64,000 nucleotides of DNA. Source: Diphasiastrum complanatum. Lineage: Eukaryota > Streptophyta > Lycopodiopsida > Lycopodiales > Lycopodiaceae. Position numbers and translations under genes: made by a program. Below the pieces are notes generated by a model. The model was not told where the DNA came from, did no database searches, and worked only from the letters and a program-made list of their open reading frames with translations. Below, in pieces: positions 39,401-54,400 of the stretch (within the stretch, counting starts at the first letter, position 1; each line of letters opens with the position of its first letter). Where the stretch lies: the NCBI GenBank assembly GCA_029204225.1, contig CM055101.1, positions 37,861,374 to 37,925,373 on the forward strand, read 5' to 3'.

Positions 39401-42400
39401 GGCACCTCCCTTCACGTTCTTCATAGGCACATGTTTATGAGGGACAGTATGATAGTTATGATCAGGTGTTGAATCAATGAAGCATAAAAGACAGCAATAG
39501 ACTAAAGTCCTACAAGCAATAGACAAGACAATAGGTTCTCCCACGAAGAGCAATAATTTGAAAAATGAGTGTACAAATGCCCCTATAAATACCCTACCAA
39601 TGAACCCTAAAATAGGAATTCAAAAGTAAAGGGAGGCAAAATGTGGAGGGAAAATAGTGCGCCCTCCTACGGGCCCCCACTCCACATATAACCATATAGT
39701 AAGGGCCCAAGGCCAGTCAATGTCATAAAAAAGGACCCAGTGCGGGTCATAAGCATATAAAAAGGCTCTGGGGCCTGTACATGACTAATATAAAATGCGT
39801 AACCAGAAATATACATAACCAATAGTAAATGTAAAGAGGCCTGCGGAATATATGCAGAGTAGCCCAGCAGGCATGTATCTTGTAGTCCGTAACTCTCCCT
39901 GGCTATAAAGAACATTGCCCCCAATGTAGGCAAAATAAGATAAGAACCAGTGCCAGAGAAAAATACTGCATCAAGATATCCCATCTGAGAAAGGAACATC
40001 AAGAGAAGCCGGAGCATCCCGAGAAGCAATGGTAGCTGCAAGTGATCGAGCCTGATCAGCCAGGATAGGGGTATGATAAAAAACATCAATGGGCTCCCAA
40101 GTAGCCTCCTCAATAGGACGACCATCCCACTGGACCAAAAACTGAACCTGCTGATGGCGACGACTATGCAATAAGCGCGCCTGTAAAATAGCAGTTGGCA
40201 GGAATGGAAAAAGCTCTAGATCTGTAGGAAATGAGGAATCTCGAGGAGCATCATCCTCAATAGCAGCACGTAATAAACTGACATGAAAGATATCACAAGC
40301 CCGAGTAGCAGCAGGTAACTCAAGACGATATGTAACTGGACTGAGGCACTCAAGAATCTGAAAAGGCCCATAATAGCGCGGTGCAAGCTTCTCAGTAGAA
40401 GCAAGACCCTGTACAAAACGATGGCGAGCAAAGCGTAACCGGAGAAAACAGTATCTCCCTCTGCAAACTCAACATGGCGCCGATGACGATCAACAATGGT
40501 CCTGTACCGCTGCTGAATATGCTGTAAATGAGTAGCAGCTCTAGTAATAATCTCCCGAGCACTCGAAAGATAAGATGACATAGTAACAGGTGCATCATCT
40601 GGAGGAGCAGGTATACCGGGTAGAACTGGTGAGTATCCATGAGCAAGCAGGAAAGGAGAAACACATGTGCTGGAACTAACAGAACTATTATAACTATACT
40701 CAGCCAAACATAAATGCTGATCCCAATCACGACCAGAAGGAGAAACATAATGTCATAAATAATCCTCCAATACCCGGTTAATTACCTCAGACTGACCATC
40801 CGCAGAAGAATGATAAGCAGTGCCCATAAGTATCCTAACATCCAAGATACACATAAGCTCTGTCCAAAAACCTGATGTAAACTTGGTATCCCGATCAGTA
40901 AGTATAGATCATGGGAGACCATGTAAGCGGAAAATCTCAGAAATAAATATACGACCACACTGCTCTGCTGTAATAGTACGTCTAACTGGTATGAAATGAG
41001 CTTGTTTAGAAAACCTATCAACTACCACCAAACAAGAGTCATGACCACGTTGAGTACGGGGAAGACCTAAAATGAAGTCCATAGATATATCAGTTTACTG
41101 GCGGGAAGGAATAGGCCAACTTTGAAGGAGACTGCCAGGTTTTTCACGGGAATACTTGTTACGAAGACAAAAATCACAAGTATGAATAAGGTGGGAAAGC
41201 TCACACTTCATGGAAGGCCAATAAAAATGTTCTTTCAAATGGAACAAGGACTTATGAAAACCAAAATGGCCACCAACAAGAGAGGAATGGGCATCAAGAA
41301 GGAGCTGTGGACGTATGTCGAGAGTGCTGGGAATACATAACGAACCATAGTGAAACAAACGATGATTAACAATGGAATAAACCTAATGAGGGTGAGAGGA
41401 AGGACGAGAGGCAGACGACATAACATCACGAAAGTCTGGACTTGTGGCATAAGCCTGAGGAAGATCATCATACCAAGAGTGGGGAGACGTAACAAGACTG
41501 TAAGTAAGAGCAGGTAAACAAGACAAAGCATCAGCAGCAGCGTTACTTTTACCAGGCTTATAATGAATATCAAAATGAAAGGACTGTAAAAACTGAAGCT
41601 AACGGTACTGACGATCACTAAGATCCTTTTGTGTATACAAATAACGAACTGACTGGTGATCAGTAAAAATATCAAACAGAACACGATACAGATAATGACG
41701 CCACTTCTTTAAAGCAAAAATGATAGCAAGCAACTCTTTTTCATGAGTGGAATAGCGCTGCTCATACGAATGAAGATGACGGGATTCATATGCAATAACA
41801 CACTGACGCTGACGTAACAAAGCACCTAATCCTGTGGAACTAGCATCAGTCTCAACAGCAAAACGCTGGGAAAAATCTGGAAGACATAAAACAGGGGCAG
41901 TGGTAAGCTTAACCTTCAAAGTATCAAAAGCTGACTGACATGCGGGAGTCCAAGCAAACGAAGTTTCCTTTTTCAACAGAGCATGCAAAGGAGATGCAAG
42001 AGTGGCAAAATGAGCAACTGGTTTACGAAGATGGATAGCAAGACCAAGAAACATACGAACATCATGAACATCAGCAGGCATAGGCCATGAAAGAATAGAA
42101 CGGACCTTACGAGGGTTGAGACGAATAGTACCATTAGTAACAAAGAAGCCCAAAAACTCGATTTGTACAACAACAAAAGAACATTTAGAACGTCTAGCAT
42201 ATAGATGATGAGTAACTAACAAAACAAAAACAGAACGAACGTGCTGAACATGAAGAGAGAGAGAGAGTGGTGCTATAAATGAGGATATCGTCAAAATAAA
42301 CAATGACACACTTTCCAAGCAGAGGACGAAAGATGTTATTCATGACATTCTGAAAAGTGGGCGGACCATTAGTAACACCAAAAGGAAGGACACGAAACTC

Positions 42401-45400
42401 ATATTGACCAAAGTGGGTACGGAAAGCTGTCTTGTGCTCATCAGGAGGATGCATACGAATCTGGTGATAACCGGAACGGAGGTCAAGTTTAGAAAAGATC
42501 TTGGCTTGGCCTAACTGGTCAAACAGGTCATCCATATGAGGGATAGGGTACTGATTACGGATAATAAGTTTATTTAAAGCATGATAATCAATACATAGAC
42601 GTTTAGTACCATCCTTCTTATCAACAAGTGAAACAGGTGCATCAAAAGGATTGTGGCTAGGAACAATAAGACCTTGACGTAATAAATTAGACACCTGACG
42701 CTGGACTTCCTCGCGCCCAACAGTAGACATACAAAAAGGAGGACGAGAAGGAGGTGATGTAGAGGAAACGAGGTCTATATGGTGGTTGACATCCCGTAAA
42801 GGTGGTAACTGAGTCGGCTCTCTAAAAACATGCTCAAATTCACGCAACAGTTGAGAAAATACCTGTGGCAAAGGTGGTGCATCCGCAATAGGCTGAACAA
42901 AAAGAATAGCCGCACAGTGGGCCTTCGGGAGGCTCCGTATGAACTGCTTCCCAGAAATAAGCTGATAGTCCTACCGAGAATCAATACCGGAAAATATATG
43001 CTGAGTACCATCATGAGAGAATGTCAATGTCTGCTGCTGGAGGTCTACTGTAACCGCACCAAGGGATGCAAACCAATCAGCAACGAGGATAAGATCGTAC
43101 CGTGTAAGTGAAATAATATGTGTCGCGCTGTCGAATAAGCCACTGAGGATCAATCATCGCTAGGCGGAGTGCTGTCATAAACTCTGTCCAACTAGCAAGG
43201 CCAGGGTGTGAAGCCGTCTGGCGAAACATGCGCCACCAAGTAGCAGCACGGCCCTCCAAATGTAAAGCAGCCAAATGTATCCGCTGAATGTCAGTCTTAG
43301 GAAACATAAGGAAGTAGGTCTCAAGCTTAGAATACCAATTCTCGAGTTCATTCCCATCGGATGACCCAGAATACACAGTAAGCTGAACCTTATCCTTAAA
43401 GTCTCGTGGCAAAGGACCAGAAGATGAAGGAATCTCGGGTGGTGGAAATGTACGCTGTGGGGGAACAGGTGGAGATAATGGAGAAACACTGGACTGTAAT
43501 GATAGTGTAGCAATCTGGGCAGAAAGAGCAGTGAACTTCTCTCGTAACTCCTGGCGTAAATCAGTGCGTACATCACTCATGGCTTCCCTAAGATGATCTC
43601 GGAATTCATGCCGTACTTCGTCAAGGTAAGTGGAAGACGGTATGCGAGGCTCAGAAGATGTAGGGGAAGTATCCATGGTCAAGGAATGCAGGAAGTGAAG
43701 AGAGTGTAAGAAAAGCTTAATATCGGAGGGAGTGGACATTTGTCGTCACCCCAAATACGCTTTAGGTACACAAACGACACTAAGAGCAAGAAAGGAAATG
43801 ACAAATGTAGCTGGCTGGAAAATGTTACCACAAGGAGAATGAAAGTGGGCGCTGGACAGCCTCCAATCAATGCTGAAAATATGGCTGGAAATCTGTGGAA
43901 AACGTGATGAAATAGGGCGATGGACAGCCTCCAATCAAAACTGAAATATGGCTGAAACTCTGCTGGAACAATGGCTGAAAAATGCGATGAAGTAGGGCGT
44001 TGGACAGCCTCCAATCAGTGCTGAAAAGATGGCTGGGAATCCTTTCCCTGAATCAAATGGAGGATTCAAAAAAAAAAAAAGAGGGAAAAGGATTTGGAAC
44101 TTGGGCGCCGGAAATAATCTGCCCAAATTTTTTTTTCCGGCTGCCAAATTTAGCAGAAGTACTTCCGCTAACTATCTGCTAAAGCTCCGCCAAGGAAAAT
44201 GCTCTGATGGGAGTTGGTCCTCCTCCAAATTGTGCTGAATGTTGCTGAAGCAAAGAGACGAAAGCCCTCAGCAAAGAGAGAAAAATCAGCAAGGAAAATG
44301 GGCACCCAATCAGAAAATCAGATCTGAAATTCAGCAATCAGGAAAGTGCTCTGATACCAAGTTATGATCAAAATCTCAGGTGTTGAATCAATGAATCATA
44401 AAAGACAACAATAGACTAAAGCTCTACAAGCAATAGAGAAGACAATAGGTTCTCCCATGAAGAGCCCAAGCAATACCAATCAATAATCTGAAAAATGAGT
44501 GTACAAATGCCCCTATAAATACTCTTAGGAGGAAAATCTTTCAAAGTTTGCAAAAGAAGGAAGAGAGTACTCATGCTTTTGTTTTGAGGGTTAAAGCATT
44601 CAATGATGAGTTAGCATGTATTGATGAAAGCATTAAGGAGGTAGAACTTGTTCAAGTTATACTTAATGGCTTGTTGGATGATCATGCTAATCTTGTTCAA
44701 AGTTTTGCTATTCAAAAGACTTTGCCAAGTATTGTGGATTTGCAAGAGATCTTGGTGAATGAGGAGTATAGGCTTCAATCAAGAGGAGGTGGATCTACAT
44801 CGACATCTCATTATGAAGAGGATGCTATGTTCATCAAAGGCAAGTTCAGGGGCAAAGGCAAAGGAAAGTGGTCTAAAGGGCAAGATCAAGGTGAGACTTC
44901 TTCTTTTGGCAAAAAGAAAGATAAGTCTAAGTTGAAATGCTTTCATTGTGGAATCAAAGGGCATTTTGCAAATGAATGTTTGAAGAAGCAAAGAGATGAA
45001 GGTAGCAAGCAAATCAACTTTACTACTAATGATGAGGGTCTAGGTGGTGGTGATTCTCTTTTGATGTGTTCATCAAGTCCAATATCAAGTGAAGGTGACA
45101 AAGATTCGTGGTGGATTGATAGTGGAGCTAGCTCACACTTGACTAGTCACAAGGAGTTCTTTACTTCTTTGGTCACTTATGATGGAGCCAAGAAAGCAAT
45201 TCACATGGCCAATGGTGGTGAGTGTGTGATTGAAGGTATTGGTTCAATTCCTATTTGTCTCTCTACTAATAGGAAAGCATGACTTGATGGTGTTCTTTAC
45301 ATTCCTTCACTTTCAAAGAATTTGGTAAGTGTTGGTCAAATGATAGAGAAAGGATTACGTGTCCACATTTTGGGGCAAGAGTATATTGCTTTGGTGGATA

Positions 45401-48400
45401 CTGGCAGTACACATTCATTTATTAGTAATTACATTTCCACCAGGATTTGTGCTACACCTATTTCTGCTACATAGTCTCTCAGTGTTAAGGTTGCTAGCTA
45501 ACATTCTTTTATCAGCTCTCAGATGTTTCAAGGCTTGGACTATAGCATTGGTGACTTCTCTGGACATGCAGATTTCTATATTATTCCTCTGGAGCACTAT
45601 GACATTATTCTTGGTACAGATTGGTTTTCTTCACTTGGTACTGTTGATGTGGATCTTTCTCAGCAGACACTGTCTTTTACACACGCTGGTCGACATCATT
45701 TACTTTCTGGTATTGATTCCCAGGGTGACTATCAGTTGGTTACCGGGAAGCAGTTTATGTGTAGCTTGCCAAAGGCTCGGGATGCAACTCTTCTTATCAT
45801 TCAGAACATCAGTTGCTGCTCCTCCTACTCCATCCATGGGTCCTCTTCCTCAGGTGATTTTTGACTTATTGCATCGGTATTTTGTTGTCTTTTCAGAACC
45901 TACGTCTCTTTCACCATTACGAGATGTCACCCAACATATTGATCTTATTCCTGGTGCTACCCCACCCTCTCGTGATCCATATCGTATGTCTAAAGTTGAA
46001 CGTGATGAGGCTCAGCTCCAGATTGCTTCCCATTTACGTCAGGGCCTCATTGTTCCTAGCCATAGTCCCTTTGGTGCTCCTGCATTGTTACATAGTATTG
46101 TTGCTTCAGTTCCTTCTTGGTTTGATGATTTACCGGCCGCAGATTTGTCTTGTTCTGACTTTTCTGATGTTTATCGTTTTCGTCCCCTTTCGTCCTCTCA
46201 GAAGTTCCAGGTTTATGCTATTGTTGATGATCGTTTATACCACTATGGTGCTTTATGTATTCCCAGTTCTCTTTCCATTCGTCCTCAGTTGTTGTCTGAT
46301 GCTCATGCTTCCCCTATTGGTGGCCATTTTGGTTTTCAGAAGTCTTATGCACGTCTTAAAGGCCATTTCTATTGGCCATCCATGAAGTCTGAGCTAGCCC
46401 ATCTTATTCGTGATTGTCCTTTTTGTGCCCGTAATAAATATTCCCATGCTAAGTCCACTGGTTTGCTCCAGAGTTGGCCCATTCCTAATCGCTAGTGGAC
46501 AGATATTTCTATGGACTTTATCCTTGGTCTTCCTCATACCCGCCGTGGTCATGACTCTTGTATGGTGGTGGTAGATCGGTTCTCGAAATAGGCACACTTT
46601 ATATACCGGTCCGCAGTACTATTATAGCTGAGCAGTGCACACGTCTTTTTCTATCAGAGATTTGTCGCTTGCATGGTATGCCACGTACTATCCTATCTGA
46701 CTGGGATAGCAAGTGTACATCTACATTCTGGACAAAGCTTATGTGTATCTTGGATGTATAGCTTCTGATGGAAACTGCTTATCATTCTACTGCTGATGGG
46801 TAGACTGAGGTCCTTAATCAGATCCTTGAGGATTATCTTCGACATTTTGTTTCTCCTTCAGGGAAGGATTGGGATCAACATTTATGTTTGGCAGAGTATA
46901 GCTCTGTTAGTACCAGCACTGGAGTTTCACCTTTCTTATTGGCTCATTGGTATGCTCCACTTTTGCCAGGAGTGCCTCTTCTTCCTAATGATACACCAGT
47001 TACCATTGCCTCTTTTTTATTAGGTGCTCGCGAGCTTATTGCTAGGGCTACTACTCACTTACAACATTTTCAACAATGCTATCAGACTTCTGTTGATCGT
47101 CATCGCCGTCATGTTGAGTTTTAGGTTGGGGATATGGTTTAAGTCTGGTTACGCTTTGCACGCCATCTCTTTGTTCAGGGTCACGCTTCTACTGAGAAGC
47201 TTGCACCACGCTATTATGGGCCTTATATTACATTTGCCGCATCCATTCTTTTATTCGTTATTATGCATAAGTAGGCCTAAGGGCCCTTTTTATTCATATA
47301 CTGGCCTTGGGCCCTATTTGGTCATATTTTTAGGACTTGGTCATGTTGATTTGGAGTGGGGGTCCTCCTATTAGGAAGGCACACTATTTTCCCTCCAAAT
47401 CCTATTCCCTCCCTTTTTTGAATCCTCTATTTGATTCAGGGAGAGGGTATATGTAGGGCGGCATTGTATTCCTTTATTCAGTTTATGATGATTGCTCCTC
47501 TTTAGCCTCCTTAAGCATTCTCTCTTCTTGCTTTCTAGCTTAAGTCCTGCTTTCTAGCATAGCTAGTGAATCTTAGCTTGTAACTGGCATGAAGAGCGAG
47601 TAGTTCATGGAGGCGAGCATGAGCAACACTGAGGTGTAAGGAGCAATATTCATCATCGAACCAGGGAGGATGAATAGGACGAGATGATTGAGAATGTCTG
47701 GAGGGTTTCGATGGGAAAGATAATGAGGCAGTAGTATTATGGATAAGCATGTTCCATAATTGTGATGAGTAATGGTGGTTAAATTTTATATCGAAGAGCT
47801 GTAAGTTACAACATTTCCTCAGAGTTGGCTTTTTTCTTCAATATGATTTTGATTACAATCAACCTGGAGCGAACTTCGGCCTGTTTATTCTAAGTAGCTA
47901 ATTATGTGACCTTGGGGACGTAAGTATATCTATATTGCATGATCAAGTCCCCCTTAGTCCATCGGAATTTAGGTCATTGACACTAACAAATAATACTTAT
48001 CACTGGTAAATGTAGAGTAACTTTTGGATATTTATTTGACATAGTGTCTTGTAGGATTTCTGCTAGGACCTTATGTACCTTAGAATTTTTTGTACTTTGA
48101 TCACAGGACTCCTCCTTTGGCATCCATCACAATGCACAAATTGCTTCTTTACACAACAAATGAGCTCTGGAAGGCAAGTGCTCCATCAACACTGTGTATT
48201 GCAATTATATTTTGAACTGAATGCACTTTATAGTACTCTGTTGAGCTTTGAAAACTTCTAACATGATTGTAGTAGTCACTTTTGTGATCTCCTGATTTGC
48301 AGGTAGTCAATTTGAAAGAAGCAAGGAACTTTTTCTCCGATAAAAAATGTATCTATGTTTTTAAGGTTAGTGAAAAAAGTGCCTCAACAGGATATATTAA

Positions 48401-51400
48401 GGCATTGTAGATATGAAACTCACTGTAAGGAAGGCTTTTGCACATTTTTACCTGAAAAATCTGTTCTGCATTTGCAGAAACTTGAATGGGAGTCTATATC
48501 GATTGATTTGCTTCCTCATCCAGATATGTTTACTGATGAGAGTCTATCTAGTCTGAGTCCTATGAAATCTAAGCGAGACAATGACGGTGCAAAAAGGTTA
48601 TTCTTTGGTGGAGAACGCTTTTTGGAGAACGTTTCAGGGGCAGCTAACGTAATGATATGTAGCCTTTACTTTTTTCTCAGCACTTCTTTCATTTTCATTG
48701 GGACGCCAGTCTCTCACACTTCATGTGTGCATAGCCTGAAATGTTTCCATTTTTTCAACTGTATCTAGATCACAATACACCGAACAGAGCAGAACAACCC
48801 TCTTGGACTTGAGGTTCAATTTCATATACCAGAAGCTCTTTGCCCAGCTTTGAGTGAACCAGGTACTTTTGATCTTTAATCTAAATACTCTGTTTGGCCT
48901 TTATATTACGAGCACTGGTTTGCATGCTACAAGCCTTGTCCAAAGTCGAGAATTCTTGAAAATGCCTATTTGATTAAACTTTTCATTTTAACATGACCTG
49001 AAATGAAAATGGAGCTCTTTTGTACTGGATGGCAATTTGCTACATAAGATTTCAAAATGCTATTTTTATACATGTAAGCTTGCTTGATTTTTGAGTCACA
49101 CGTTCTAGAAAAGACATTCACATGGCCACGTTTTTTATAACATGTTTTTTCCTCTGAAAGCTGATGGGACCTCCCGCAATGTCCCATATTCTTATTTCAC
49201 AAGTTCAAGTTACTAGGGAAGGGCTTCAACAATTGTAACTAGCTAAATTATTTAGGAATATGTGACATTCAGCATAAGTATTGCCATTGACATGCCTAAA
49301 AGCTCTTAGATTTTCTTCAAAACCACTAAAGATCTGTAATCAGCTAATTAAGTGATAAAAATCTCAATTCAAGCTGGCTGATTCAAAGGTGTAAGACAGA
49401 TTGGCTTCTTGAGTTTTTAGGGGATTCTATCAAGAAAGTAGTTCTATATGGAACTGGTGCTTTGCTTACAGCTGAACAGTAATGACTGCTATGAAGAGTT
49501 CAATGTGTTCTTCTGAGAGTTGTATTATGTTGAAACCCCTGGACCTGGCCAACACCAAGATAAGATATTATGTAGCTATATTGAAGTTCTTTGGCTTCCT
49601 GAATTTGTTTCTGAAATGTTTTTGGAGGTGTGAGGAACCACCATATCAAGCTTTGGATCTATATTCCACACAATCTCAAGTTGTGTAGGAAAAGATCAAG
49701 GATGTATTATACGTTTTTGAAGTGGCAAGAAGGTATGATCAAAACATCCACATAACATTGACTGAAAAAGCAAACAGCAAATGTATAGATCAATCTGATG
49801 AACGGTAACAATATGAGAATCTCCCATAGTAACATGTTGCAACTGAGCTGGATGTAAAGTGAAGATATGCTAAGCTGATCTAGGTTGCTCTGAGGCTGAA
49901 CTTTCAACCTTCCAATCAAATGAGGGATGTGTCTAGGAATCCTAACTGGGGCCCGATAACGAGTAAATATTAATAAAGTCAAATAGTAACTGGTGGGTCT
50001 AATTACCCAGGTCATGGGGTCCAAATATTTGCTACACAAGTAAAGTAGAAGATGCAAAGTGGAATGTCAGATGATGCGACACTCTTGATGGTCGATGTTG
50101 GGGACCACAACATTCTAGAAAAAACCCTTACTGTGCCCCCAAGCTGTGTCTTGATATGAAATCTGCAGAACAGAAAGCTTATAAGAAGGCAAGATAGGAA
50201 GCGAATGATAAATTTGAGGGAGTAAAACTTTCTAATTATCATAATTACAAGCATCTGTCATCACATGGTAGAAAAAGTTAAAAGAACAATAATTAACCGT
50301 TTCTTTTATGGTTCTTTTTCTCTCTCTAAGCTTCTAGATGGTTGGGATAATCTTATAGAGCCCCAATTATTACTTCTGTGGTACTCTTTCTCTTTTGCTT
50401 GTAATTGATACAGCTGGGTGTGGGAGTTTGTCTGCAAAGAGCGGTTTCTTTCTGTGATGAATCTATGTGGCTGATTGATTGCACCGATCCAGAATTGTGA
50501 ACTTGGTATCAGAGCCTGAGTAGTGGCAATCAGTGACTGATTGTTGTAAGAATTGTCGTCTGAACGGTAGATTCGATGCTCAAGGCAGAGTTTAGACTCC
50601 AAGAAGGAAAAAGCTGAGAATTTCCGAGGGTTCTTGAGAGTTTCCAAAACTATTTGAGAAAAGTGGACTTTTACAGCCCATACCGCATCAAATCGCAAGC
50701 TGTCAGTTTCATTTGAAAGCAGGTGCTTGGGCGACCTCAGGGAGGTGGTGCTTTGCTAGAAGAATCTCAATAAGAGGCTAAGGATTTAGAAAACCTTGCT
50801 GGGTGGGGTTTGAGTTGGCAAAATGGTGCATCTTTCTCTTCACAAACTCGATTTTGTTGCTGTAAGAAGCTACAGCAGGGCGCCCCAGCCCGGCGAATCT
50901 GCCTGCAGACGGCAATGAGCAGCTGTGGAACAGTTTGCCTGAGATTCAGATCTTTCTTCCATAGCCAAAAACCAAAAAACAACAAAGAGGAAGAAGAAAC
51001 AATAAAAGAACCGACAACAGCGCCCCTTCATGACAGTTGTAGCCTAGTGCCGAGGGACCGGCACTACTTTGGGCCGTGGACCCTGTTGTGGGTATTTCCG
51101 ACACAATAATGAACAAGTGGGTCCCATAATGATTGTAGGAAATTGGATGTTGACATTAATTTCTATAGAACATATGCCAAAGTACGAGAAGTATTGAGTG
51201 CCTAAAAACAACCTAAAAGTTGAGAGGTTTGATTATTCAATCTATCACTGAGAGGAGGAAGTACAGCAACCCCCTGTGTGAAGGCTGATTATACAAGCAA
51301 AATCTAGAAAATGCATGTATGTTAGCACTGAGGATGAGTTGCTGAAAATTGGAAATTAGATAACTCAACCTCTGAGGATCCAATGGCAATATGTGAATAT

Positions 51401-54400
51401 GATCCTTATAGCCCTACAGTGGGAAGATTGGAGATGCAAGTAGAACCAACTGAAGGTCCAAAAACTGATGAAGTTAAGTGCCAAAACTTGGAGATTGTGG
51501 AATTTCTGGTGCCCACTCTGCTGGAAACCTATTTGCTCAAAGAAGTTCATGTCCTCCAGCCATTTGATGAGAAGAATCTGAAACGCTGTCAGATCTGAAA
51601 GTCGGCCTCTTGGAGATGAAATCTGGAGCCAAAAGAATGAGTTCTAGGGTTTTCTCCCAAAATCCTCAAACTGATCCAAAACAATGGTAGCATCCACTGT
51701 AGGTTGATTTACAATGACTACAATGTGGTGCCCAAGCTCATTCTACCCAAAAAGTGCTCTTATACCAATAATTGACCAAAACATATCATGCGGATATAAA
51801 GAGACAGCGCAAACGTATCGATCAATCTAACGAAGAGCAATAACAAGCCGACAATCTCCATAGTAACGTGCTATAACCGAGCTGAATATTATCTCAAAAT
51901 ATGCTAAGCTGCTCTAAGACTAGGCTTGATTATCAAGCCACTGTGTCGAAGGCCCACAATAGGGCTGGGTCTGTAAGGCCTTATTAGACCAAAATAACCC
52001 GATAACAAGTAACTTTGAATAACAGATGTCAACTAATAAGTGGTAGGTCCAACTACCCAAACCATAAAGTCATTTCTTTTGTGATTGTACTTTTTCCTGC
52101 ATGGATGAAACTAATTTGCTTGCAATTTAGACTTATTGTTGCAAGCATTATTGAAGATTCACTAAGTAAAATTTCTTAGGACACATTGATAAGAAGAAGA
52201 TTGTTTCTATTGTGCAGGCTTAAGAGCTTTTTTGCGTTTTATGACTGGGATGTACGTTTGTTTGAATCGTGGAGACCTTGATCCAAAAGCTCAACAAGTG
52301 GTTAGCTCAAGGACACCCAAGCTGAATAAGTAACACTGAAGTTTGAAGAATAGCTCATTAACTTCAAAGAATACTTTTTTGGTTCATGATTGAAATGTAT
52401 CGACGAGAATTTCAATTAATTAGCATGCAAATGTCAACATTCATGTTCTTCAATTTATGACTTCAAACTCATGTCTTGATGCACGTTCTTTATGCATGTG
52501 CTTGCACCTACTCTTGTCATGACATTACTAGAGATGTCCCTAAATATACCCATGCATTGCATAAGATACTTTTGAAAGAATCAGCCTTTGTGGAGAATTC
52601 TCAGATTAAACATTGCTCTTTTTTTGAATTTTTGATTATGGACTAGTGAGAAGAATGGACACCATTTCATTCCTGGTCAGATTATCCTTCATTGTTTATC
52701 TTTGCCTATAAATTTAATGAAGCATCATTTCCTGTTTCTGATTCTACTGAAAGCCTAGTGATTTATTAGTGCCTTTTCTCTTCAATAGGTTGCAGAAGGA
52801 ACTGGACGCACACTAGTGGGAGTAAGCGTTGACCATATCCTTCTATGCATCACAGATGCAGGTAGATACTTGAATCTGTTTGCTTGGAAGAGAACCGTTG
52901 TAGGTTTGCAAACACATGCTTTACACTATTTATCGTCATATAACATTTGTTGTTGTGATCAATTGGACAAATGCAAACTCAAGAGTATGCAGGCAAATCC
53001 TTGTCCAGTGTTAAGTCTGTCTCCTGTACTTGCAGATTTCCGCCTAGAGCTCATTCTGCAGTCTCTGTACTATTTGAGGGTATGCTATCTTATCTTGAAG
53101 ATAGGCAATGTGTAGTCTTTAGATAGGTTCATAAGCTCAGGTTATAAATTCAAATAGAGTATACACCAATTTGATAACCTTGTAGTCCATTTTCTAAAGT
53201 TCACAGAGTATTTTTTGCAGGGTAGTAGTCTGGATGGAGAATGTACAAAAACAATGGTCCAAATTATGTTGGGTAGCATGTTTATAAGGTTTGATCTATT
53301 TCTAAGTGATTCTTATGGCATAGTGAACATTGTTGAAACTTTTTCACAACACATGATTTTATCTTCGTGTGGCCACTTTTATTTATCACAAGAAGTCTGT
53401 GAATCACGTCTTTTACACTGTTAAAGAATTGCTTCAAATCTGCTGTTTAGCATGTATACTTATCAAAGTGCGACAAACTTGTCACTCCAAGCTCGTGAAA
53501 CTACAAAGGCCGGTGTGTAGAATGAGCCTCCCAACCATAGGCACCCTCTCTAGTGTTCTGCTACCTGCTATTTTTGTCACCTCGCACATGCCATTGAAAA
53601 GACATTAATAAAGCTTTCTTTCTTTCTCATCATCCTGGTGCACTGACATTATCCACCCCATCCATAAGAATGGTGACCCCATGATTCCGGGTAACTAACG
53701 CACCATCATGATTGGGCATGTCCTGGCGAAACTATATGGTACTATACTTTAGTTTGTTGTACGCTCAGAGGTGGAGACTAGGAGACTACATGCTATGGGT
53801 CAGGCAGGTTTTCAAGCCCATTATTCTACTGCAGATCACATCTTCACATTGCGGGCCTTGATTGAGGAGGCTAGGCATAGGAGAGAGAGGGTTTATTGTT
53901 GTTTTGTGGACTTCAGGAAAGCCTTTGATTCTGTTTCTCGCTCATTGCTCATCCAGAGACTCCGAGACCTCGGCTTCTCCATCGACATTGTTCTTGCTGT
54001 GATGGCACTTTATGAGCGTGTCCTGGGATGTTTCCGGCATACCAGTGGCATATCCGATCACATTTGGAGCACTATTGGGGTGAAGTAGGGTTGCTCCCTC
54101 TCACCAGTCCTCTTTGGCTTGTATACTGATGAGTTGGAGAGAGTCATTACACAGTGTGGTGGTGCTGGTTGCAGGCTTGGGGACATCCTGATTGCTATCC
54201 TCCTTCATGCCAATGATGTGGTCTCACCGACCAGAGAGGGTCTACAGCGACAGTTGGATTGCTTGCATGAGTTTTGCACCAGATGGGGCCTAGGGGTGAA
54301 CATTGGAAAGACCAAGGTTATGGTCTTCAACACTTCTCGAGCATTCATGCATCGACAGGAGCTTACTTTGGGTGGACAGGTTCTAGAGGTGGTCCCTTCC

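Larger units (their letters stand above)
39455..44522 (-). mobile_element. Ty3/gypsy element on - strand, nearly full length but decayed
   Basis: LTRs at 39455-about 39665 (3' copy) and 44361-44522 (5' copy, truncated on the right) share GTTATGATCA and the segment ending ATGCCCCTATAAATAC. The primer site, TTGGTATCAGAG on the - strand, is at 44349-44360. Between them lie gag, part of protease, RT, RNase H, integrase and chromodomain, all on -. The right LTR is cut where a copia fragment starts. Confidence 0.85.
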
